A stretch of DNA of 64,000 nucleotides from Melioribacteraceae bacterium (GTDB lineage: Bacteria > Bacteroidota > Ignavibacteria > Ignavibacteriales > Melioribacteraceae), in NCBI GenBank assembly GCA_016927595.1, contig JAFGMI010000021.1, positions 1 to 64,000 on the forward strand, written 5' to 3'. A program made the position numbers and the translations under genes. This document shows positions 58,539 to 64,000 of this stretch, piece by piece. Every line of letters starts with the position of its first letter. Position 1 is the stretch's first letter. The notes under the pieces were generated by a model. That model did not search any database. It had not been told where the DNA came from and saw only the letters and a program-made list of their open reading frames with translations.

Positions 58539-60512
58539 ATGCCACAGAATTTAATTGAAAAAATCGCACAGAAATTTGCGGTAGGATTTGAGCCCGGTCA
58601 TATTGTGCAGAGCGGTGATTTTTTATCAGTTAAACCAGCTTATGTTATGACTCATGATAACACCGGTGCAGTTATTCCGAAATTTAAAGCGATTGGCGCT
58701 GCCAGGCTTGCTGACGTAAGACAGGTTGTTCATACACTCGATCACAATATACAGGATACCAGTGAAAAAAATCTTGATAAATACAAAAAGATTGAAGATT
58801 TCGCAAAATCGATGGGTAATGATTTCTATCCTGCGGGCAGAGGTATTGGTCATCAGATAATGGTGGAAGAAGGTTACGCCTGGCCCGGAACAATGGTAGT
58901 TGCATCCGACAGTCATTCCAATATGTACGGCGGTCTGGGATGTCTGGGAACTCCTATCGTAAGAACTGATGCTGCTGCAATATGGGCAACAGGCAGAACA
59001 TGGTGGCAGGTACCGCCTGTAGCTAAAGTTGAACTTACCGGTAAACTCAGAAAAGGTGTCGTTGGTAAAGATGTTATCATCGCCTTGTGCGGATACTTTA
59101 ACAACGATGAAGTATTGAATCATATAATAGAATTCAGTGGCGATGGAATTGAGCAGCTTAGTATAGATCAGCGTTTGACTATTGCTAATATGACTACAGA
59201 GTGGGGAGCGCTTGGCGGTCTATTCCCTGTTGATGAAGTTACAATCCAATGGCTTGAAAATCGCCGTGATTATATCGCAAAACGGGGTTTAGCCGGCGTA
59301 CCTTCCGACTCAGATGGTAAAGGCGAGCATCCGAGAATTAACAATACCAGTATCAGCAAATTAAAAAATGAGTTGGACAAACTTAAACCGGACAAAGACG
59401 CTTACTATTCGAAAATATTGACAATTAATCTCAGCAGTATATCTCCTTATGTCTCAGGTCCGAACCACGTTAAAACAATGCATCCGATAAGCGAGATAAG
59501 CAGAAAAAAAATTAAAATTAACAAAGCCTATCTGGTTTCATGCGTAAACAGCAGGGTCGATGATATTGCCGAGGCTGCTCAGGTCGTAAAAGGCAAAAAG
59601 GTAGCCGACGGAGTTAAGTTTTACATTGCAGCAGCTTCGAGTGAAGTCCAGAAGGAAAGTGAAAATAAAGGTGACTGGCAGACTTTAATTGAAGCAGGTG
59701 CAATTCCACTGCCTCCGGGATGTGGTCCTTGTATTGGATTAGGAACAGGCTTACTTGAGAATGGTGAGGTAGGCATATCAGCTACAAACAGAAATTTCAG
59801 GGGCAGGATGGGATCAAAAAATGCAGAGGCTTATCTTGCTTCGCCGGCAGTTGTAGCATACTCAGCCGTATCTGGATATATTAATTACCCGTGGGGAGAA
59901 GATTCAATTTCAATAAATGCGAATCTTATCGTCAATCCAAAACCCAAACGTGAAATTAAAACAATAAAAATAATTGATGGTTTTCCCGATATAATCGAGG
60001 GCAACTTAATATTTTGCCATCAGGACAATATGAATACAGATGGTATCTATCCGGGCAAATACACATACATTGATGACTTTAAACCGGAAGATCAAGCCAG
60101 AGTTGTTATGGAAAACTATGATCCGGAATTTGTTGATATGGTTGAATACGGAGATATTCTTGTAGGAGGTTATAATTTCGGTACAGGCAGCTCACGTGAA
60201 CAGGCAGCTACCGCTTTGAAGTACCGTGGAATTAAGATGGTAATTACAGGTTCAGCCTCACAAACTTACACACGAAACGCTTTGAACAACGGTTTCCTTG
60301 TACTTGAAGTACCGGAATTAACAGATGATCTTAAAGCAAAATACGGCAATTCAAAACCAACAGTTACTACGGGCATAAAGGCAAAATTAGATTTCAGGAA
60401 CTCTCTTATATTCACTGAAGATAAAGAGTATCCGATTAATCCTGTCGGAACAGCAGCTCAGGAACTGGTGGTTGCGGGCGGACTCGAAAACTGGGTTAAA
60501 AAGAACCTTTAG
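58539..60512 (+). CDS. Aconitase-family hydratase
   Basis: A 657-residue single-chain enzyme with all aconitase parts. VVASDSHSNMYGGLGCLGTP lies in the N-terminal region, SCVNSRVDD holds the first cluster Cys, PPGCGPCIGLGTGLLENG holds the next two, NRNFRGRMGSKNAEAYLASP follows, and GTGSSREQAATAL lies in the C-terminal swivel domain. The cysteines would bind the [4Fe-4S] centre. The sequence recalls both bacterial aconitase and fungal-type homoaconitase. Beside citrate lyase, citrate/isocitrate is the likely pair. GGGAG before ATG 58539 rejects the track start at 58515. Confidence 0.88.
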   Translation: MPQNLIEKIAQKFAVGFEPGHIVQSGDFLSVKPAYVMTHDNTGAVIPKFKAIGAARLADVRQVVHTLDHNIQDTSEKNLDKYKKIEDFAKSMGNDFYPAGRGIGHQIMVEEGYAWPGTMVVASDSHSNMYGGLGCLGTPIVRTDAAAIWATGRTWWQVPPVAKVELTGKLRKGVVGKDVIIALCGYFNNDEVLNHIIEFSGDGIEQLSIDQRLTIANMTTEWGALGGLFPVDEVTIQWLENRRDYIAKRGLAGVPSDSDGKGEHPRINNTSISKLKNELDKLKPDKDAYYSKILTINLSSISPYVSGPNHVKTMHPISEISRKKIKINKAYLVSCVNSRVDDIAEAAQVVKGKKVADGVKFYIAAASSEVQKESENKGDWQTLIEAGAIPLPPGCGPCIGLGTGLLENGEVGISATNRNFRGRMGSKNAEAYLASPAVVAYSAVSGYINYPWGEDSISINANLIVNPKPKREIKTIKIIDGFPDIIEGNLIFCHQDNMNTDGIYPGKYTYIDDFKPEDQARVVMENYDPEFVDMVEYGDILVGGYNFGTGSSREQAATALKYRGIKMVITGSASQTYTRNALNNGFLVLEVPELTDDLKAKYGNSKPTVTTGIKAKLDFRNSLIFTEDKEYPINPVGTAAQELVVAGGLENWVKKNL

Positions 60513-60515
60513 TAT

Positions 60516-60962
60516 ATGGAAAGATACGAGTTTAAACATAGCGACAGGTATGCGAACAAATATAAAAAATCAAAATATATTTTTGTTGCATTCGGAATCT
60601 TCTGGACAATTGTCGGCATCTGGAAGATCGCTTCCGGTGACCCTACATTTTACGCATTCTTCTTTCTTTTAGGCGGTCCCCTCTTCGTTGTTCAATCATT
60701 CATTACTGAGAGATCACTTAGAGAGAATTTCCTGATAATTGATGACACCGGTGTAAAGCTTAAAACCGGACGTAATCCTAAACAAGCTCTTCTGTGGAAT
60801 GAGATTGAACTAATTTCCTATGCTAATCAGAAAATTAAATTTACTTTTCTGAATTCCAGGCAAAATAGTATTAACATCAGCCGTTTTTCATTCGACGACA
60901 GAACAAGAATAAAACAAATTTTTAAAAGTGCCAGCACTGAAAAAAATATTAGATTTCAATAA
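60516..60962 (+). CDS. Small membrane protein of unknown function, possibly PH-like
   Basis: A 148-residue protein with two membrane helices (YIFVAFGIFWTIVGIW; FYAFFFLLGGPLFVVQ) and a soluble C-terminal domain. The latter begins LIIDDTGVKLKTG and has NEIELISYANQKIKFTFL, as in bacterial PH-like domains. It lies three bases after the aconitase-like gene and so belongs to the same transcript, but nothing shows a metabolic role. It carries no recognised family name. Confidence 0.72.
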   Translation: MERYEFKHSDRYANKYKKSKYIFVAFGIFWTIVGIWKIASGDPTFYAFFFLLGGPLFVVQSFITERSLRENFLIIDDTGVKLKTGRNPKQALLWNEIELISYANQKIKFTFLNSRQNSINISRFSFDDRTRIKQIFKSASTEKNIRFQ

Positions 60963-61018
60963 AAATCTACTATTTATCAGGGAAATACTATTGACATTGG
61001 AAAAAAATTATAGGTAAT

Positions 61019-61037
61019 TGTTATAGTGTCTATAACA
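61019..61037. promoter_or_regulatory. Inverted repeat upstream of the PrpD-citrate lyase genes
   Basis: TGTTATAG, TGT, CTATAACA: a perfect eight-base inverted repeat with a three-base centre, 31 bases before the MmgE/PrpD start. It lies near a TTGACA at 60991, though no good -10 follows. It looks like an operator for a dimeric regulator. Confidence 0.6.
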
Positions 61038-61068
61038 TATTATTTAAAAGTCGGGTCCAGGTTAAAAT

Positions 61069-62502
61069 ATGGGAAAATCAATCTCCAGAATCATATCTGA
61101 ATTTGCAATTCATCTTAAATATGAAGATTTACCGGAAAAAGTAATAACTGAGGTTAAAAGATTCCTTTACGATTCCTTAGGTTGTGCATACGGAGGATAT
61201 CATACTAAAGACGTTAAAATCATTTATGATATATATAAAAATATGGGCGGCATTGCAGAAGCAACAATTATAGGTTATGGTGATAAGATGCCTGCAGTGA
61301 ATGCGACACTTATTAATTCTTTAATGATAAGGGCGCTGGATTTCAACGATATATATTGGAAAGAGGATCCGTCTCATCCCTCTGATATTATTCCGGCTGC
61401 ATTATCCGTCGGTGAACTTGCAGATGTTTCTATGAAAGATGTTATTGTCGCTATTGTACTTGCCTATGAATTTGAACAGCGGCTCTGTCTATTTGCGAAG
61501 CCAGGAATACGAGAGCGTAAATGGCATCATGCGACTTTAACTCAATTTGTTTCACCGATTGTTGCAGGAAAACTACTCGGTTTAACTGTAGATCAGATGG
61601 TAAATGCGATAGGAATAAATGCCTCTCATAATTATACGATTGGCTGCCCGACAGCCGGAAAACTTACAATGATGAAGAATACTGTTGATCCGATGGCTGT
61701 ACAGTCCGGCGTTTTCGCAGCATTGATGGCGCAAAAAGGATATACAGGAACTGAGAAGGTTTTTGAAGGAAAAGAAGGTTTCATGGACTGTTTCTTCGGC
61801 TGGAATGCTAAAAATGAGGAACTGAGCCCGGTAGAGATGCAGGGACGCGATGGTGTGACCAGGTGGAGCTGGGATATTGACGCACTTATTGGCGGGTTGG
61901 GAGAAAGCTACAAGATCCTTGAATGCGGTATGAAAGCATTTCCGACCGAAGCATTGTCACACACCCATTTAACTTGCACACTGAAAGTAATGATAAATAA
62001 TAACCTGGATTATAGTGATATTGAAGAAGTTCAGGTTACAACTCTGGCGCAGGCACACGATATTTTATTTGATCCGGCAAAATATAGACCTGAATCACGG
62101 GAAACAGCTGACCATTCCCTTCCATACTGTCTTGCAGCCGCGATAGTTGACAAAAAGATTACTACCGAATCCTTCTCGGAAGAAAAATTAAAGGATCCGC
62201 GGATATTTGATGTAATAGACAGAATAAAAGGCATCCCATCCTCTGAGTTTGAAAATATGTTCCCGGAAAAACAACCATCTAAAGTTATTATCAGAACAAA
62301 ATCCGGAAATGAATACTCTGAGTATATTGAATATCCCAAAGGCGACCCGCGTGAACCAATGACATTAACAGATCTTGAAAATAAATTCAGCGCACTATCC
62401 GCCGGATTATTAACGGAAGAACGTAAAGTAATTATTAAAGATTCCGTTTTCAATTGTGAAAATCTTAGTTGCAAAGATTTCATGAATTTATTGATTATTT
62501 AA
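61069..62502 (+). CDS. MmgE/PrpD-family dehydratase
   Basis: A 477-residue protein of the 2-methylcitrate dehydratase/cis-aconitate decarboxylase family. RALDFNDIYWKEDPSHPSD near residue 89 is the active-site segment; GINASHNYTIGCPTAGKLTMM and EALSHTHLTCTLKVM continue the family pattern. The reaction could be dehydration of 2-methylcitrate or citrate-like acids. It heads the segment leading to citrate lyase and has its own upstream region with an inverted repeat. There is no adjacent methylcitrate synthase (PrpC) or lyase (PrpB). Confidence 0.88.
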   Translation: MGKSISRIISEFAIHLKYEDLPEKVITEVKRFLYDSLGCAYGGYHTKDVKIIYDIYKNMGGIAEATIIGYGDKMPAVNATLINSLMIRALDFNDIYWKEDPSHPSDIIPAALSVGELADVSMKDVIVAIVLAYEFEQRLCLFAKPGIRERKWHHATLTQFVSPIVAGKLLGLTVDQMVNAIGINASHNYTIGCPTAGKLTMMKNTVDPMAVQSGVFAALMAQKGYTGTEKVFEGKEGFMDCFFGWNAKNEELSPVEMQGRDGVTRWSWDIDALIGGLGESYKILECGMKAFPTEALSHTHLTCTLKVMINNNLDYSDIEEVQVTTLAQAHDILFDPAKYRPESRETADHSLPYCLAAAIVDKKITTESFSEEKLKDPRIFDVIDRIKGIPSSEFENMFPEKQPSKVIIRTKSGNEYSEYIEYPKGDPREPMTLTDLENKFSALSAGLLTEERKVIIKDSVFNCENLSCKDFMNLLII

Positions 62503-62540
62503 TCGCATTCTCATGTAAAAAAAATATGTAAGAGTATAAT

Positions 62541-63755
62541 ATGAAATCTAAAAAGGCATATGCAGGCAAAAGAGGCGATAAAGTAAGATCCGATTGTTAT
62601 ATCGAACTTAAGATAAAACGCACTGGAGGATTAAAAATTGATCTCAAAAGTAAAGTACACTCAATGTATGGCGAATCAATAGTACAATTGCTTGAGGAAT
62701 TATGTGATCACTTTTCAATATTTCATGCCGATGTATATTGCGAAGATTTCGGCGCCCTCCCTTTTACAATAATGGCACGATTCGAAAGTGCAGTAAAACG
62801 CATCGACGGCGATTGTCAGATAGAGTACTTGCCCTTATTTAACAAGGCTAATAAGTACGTTTCAAAAAATGACAGTTTGCGAAGATCCAGGCTTTATCTG
62901 CCCGGTAACGAACCTAAATTTTTCCCCAATGCGGGTCTTCACAGTCCGGATGGAATTATTCTGGATCTTGAGGATAGTGTTGCCCCTTCAGAAAAAGATG
63001 CAGCTCAGATTCTCGTACGTAATGCTTTGCGGAGCGTAGATTTTTACGATGCTGAAAGGATGGTAAGGATCAATCAATTACCAAAGGGTCTGGATGACTT
63101 AAAATATATTGTACCTAATAATGTTCATGTAATACTTATTCCGAAATGTGAATCGGCAACACAGATCAAGAATGTAGAACGCGAGGTTGAGTTCCTGCGT
63201 GAGATCCATAAAATTAAATATCCGATATATTTCATGCCGATAATTGAAAGCGCTCTGGGAGTTGAGAAAGCTTATGAAATTGCCACCGCATCTTCATCAA
63301 ACTGTGCATTAGCGGTAGGTTTGGAAGACTACACGGCGGATATTGGTGCTGAAAGGACTAAAGCAGGTACTGAAAGTTTTACTGCCCGCACAAGAATACT
63401 TAATGCTGCAAAAGCTGCTGGCATTCAGGCAATAGACACTGTATTCTCAGACGTATCGGATACCGAAGGATTAATAGAAAGTGTACTCGAGGCTAAATCA
63501 CTGGGCTTCGAAGGTAAAGGCTGCATCCACCCTCGGCAGATTAAAACCATTCATAAATACTTCTCTCCAAATTCTGAGGAGATTGAAAAAGCCAAGAAGA
63601 TTGTACTTGCATATGATAAAGCCATCAGAGAAGGTTTGGGTGTTGTATCCATGGGAAGTAAAATGATTGATGCTCCCATTGTCAAAAGAGCACTCCGCAT
63701 TGTAAACCTGGGAATATTAAATGGACAAATTCCCACGAACTGGAAAAACAATTAG
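62541..63755 (+). CDS. Citrate lyase CitD-CitE fusion
   Basis: A 404-residue fusion. Residues 1-95 resemble citrate lyase acyl carrier subunit CitD: VRSDCYIELKIKRTGG holds the Ser that would carry the phosphoribosyl-dephospho-CoA prosthetic group, and GALPFTIMARFESAVKR ends the domain. From about residue 111 comes CitE: RSRLYLPGNEPKFFPNAG, DGIILDLEDSV, PIIESALGVEKAYEIA and LEDYTADIGAERT. CitE cleaves citryl groups to oxaloacetate and the acetyl carrier. CitD and CitE are normally separate. CitF follows after 33 bases, which supports a working complex. Confidence 0.9.
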   Translation: MKSKKAYAGKRGDKVRSDCYIELKIKRTGGLKIDLKSKVHSMYGESIVQLLEELCDHFSIFHADVYCEDFGALPFTIMARFESAVKRIDGDCQIEYLPLFNKANKYVSKNDSLRRSRLYLPGNEPKFFPNAGLHSPDGIILDLEDSVAPSEKDAAQILVRNALRSVDFYDAERMVRINQLPKGLDDLKYIVPNNVHVILIPKCESATQIKNVEREVEFLREIHKIKYPIYFMPIIESALGVEKAYEIATASSSNCALAVGLEDYTADIGAERTKAGTESFTARTRILNAAKAAGIQAIDTVFSDVSDTEGLIESVLEAKSLGFEGKGCIHPRQIKTIHKYFSPNSEEIEKAKKIVLAYDKAIREGLGVVSMGSKMIDAPIVKRALRIVNLGILNGQIPTNWKNN

Positions 63756-63788
63756 AGTATATGCACTCTTTATATTTAGAGGATTGAA

Positions 63789-64000
63789 ATGAAACTGGTA
63801 AAAAACGCTGCAGGCAGAATGGTTCCCTTGAAAGTTAACGGACAACCGCAAATACCATTTAAAGGAATTGGTAAGTTTAAACCTGGAGGCGGAACTGCAT
63901 CTGTAAAAATTAATTCGTGCGCTGATTTTCCCGACGATGGTAACAAGGTCGTTGAAACGCTCAAAGTCGCTTTGAAGAAAGCTGGTCTCAGAGACGGAAT
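63789..64000 (+). CDS. citF: Citrate lyase alpha subunit CitF, N-terminal part
   Basis: The last 212 bases open with ATG and read MKLVKNAAGRMVPLKVNGQP, then FKGIGKFKPGGG and NKVVETLKVALKKAGLRDG without a stop, so the gene runs off the window. The KNAAGR start and the VETLKVALKKAGLRDG segment are typical of CitF, the CoA-transferase subunit that exchanges acetyl for citryl on the carrier protein. It is directly behind the CitD-CitE fusion. AGAGGATTG precedes the ATG. Confidence 0.85.
   Translation, partial: MKLVKNAAGRMVPLKVNGQPQIPFKGIGKFKPGGGTASVKINSCADFPDDGNKVVETLKVALKKAGLRDG

Noticed and set aside
60991-61018. TTGACA upstream of the PrpD gene as a full promoter
   Set aside because: No acceptable -10 lies at 16-18 bases, so only the inverted repeat is reported.

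Overview
The window looks like a low-GC (by eye about 35-40%) chromosome segment from a member of the Ignavibacteria (Bacteroidota/Chlorobi side). The reasons are type IX secretion relatives (PorD-like, PorV/PorQ-like), a GTG-started pilin-like protein beginning MGQQQLLLI, a long secreted protein of a kind I associate with this group, ThyX, an archaeal-type short phosphatidylserine decarboxylase and a fused citrate lyase CitD-CitE. This placement comes from protein recognition, not a database search. There are no rRNA genes, phages, insertion sequences or CRISPR arrays. One tRNA gene is present. Start codons are varied: many TTG and GTG starts carry clear Shine-Dalgarno sequences.

Layout. 1-819: a secreted protein cut by the window edge. 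1131-3250: groES-groEL with a consensus sigma-70-type promoter, an exact CIRCE operator and a terminator. 3249-6982 (-): polysaccharide genes for UDP-xylose synthase, a Wzc/GumC-type tyrosine kinase and an SLBB export protein. 6988-10585 (-): a tightly coupled run of ybaB, recR, a methyltransferase, two lipoproteins and an FtsX-like permease. 10729-17570 (+): phospholipid synthesis (psd, pssA), tatA, gatA, sucD, ndk, NamZ and a lipoprotein. 17572-27840 (-): NfeD, yajC, tgt, a sulfur module (DCC protein, persulfide dioxygenase-rhodanese, rhodanese, TauE/SafE), a CNNM/CBS protein, a lipoprotein, a decaprenyl-phosphate phosphoribosyltransferase-like UbiA protein and an acyl-CoA mutase large subunit. 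27938-30663 (-): a PAS/HisKA_2 kinase and receiver pair. 30972-43021 (-): mutL, folA, thyX, HIT, a fusA paralogue, small envelope proteins, icd, a flippase-like protein, maf and MATE.

43249-47438 holds a double-HTH regulator with an unlisted 31-codon membrane ORF, a pilin-like protein, tRNA-Ala(GGC), a PhoD phosphatase, a lipoprotein with a heme-like motif and a DUF123 nuclease-like protein. 47363-50869 has an SDR reductase divergent from a serine-palmitoyltransferase-like enzyme, followed by a GNAT-fold protein; together they look like a bacterial ceramide pathway. 50874-56625 has a cyclophilin fused to a repeat region, PorD, a PorV/PorQ-like protein and a helix-hairpin-helix barrel protein. 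56708-64000 (+) is a citrate-metabolism cluster: isocitrate/isopropylmalate-type dehydrogenase, HD-domain protein, aconitase-like enzyme, small membrane protein, MmgE/PrpD dehydratase, fused CitD-CitE and the start of CitF.

How the genes fit together. The last cluster could run 2-oxoglutarate <-> isocitrate <-> citrate -> acetate + oxaloacetate, either in a reductive direction or as citrate degradation. A second, E. coli-type isocitrate dehydrogenase lies 18 kb away. SucD and the mutase connect to succinyl-CoA. The SPT region suggests sphingolipids in an outer membrane that also carries T9SS components and an exported polysaccharide.
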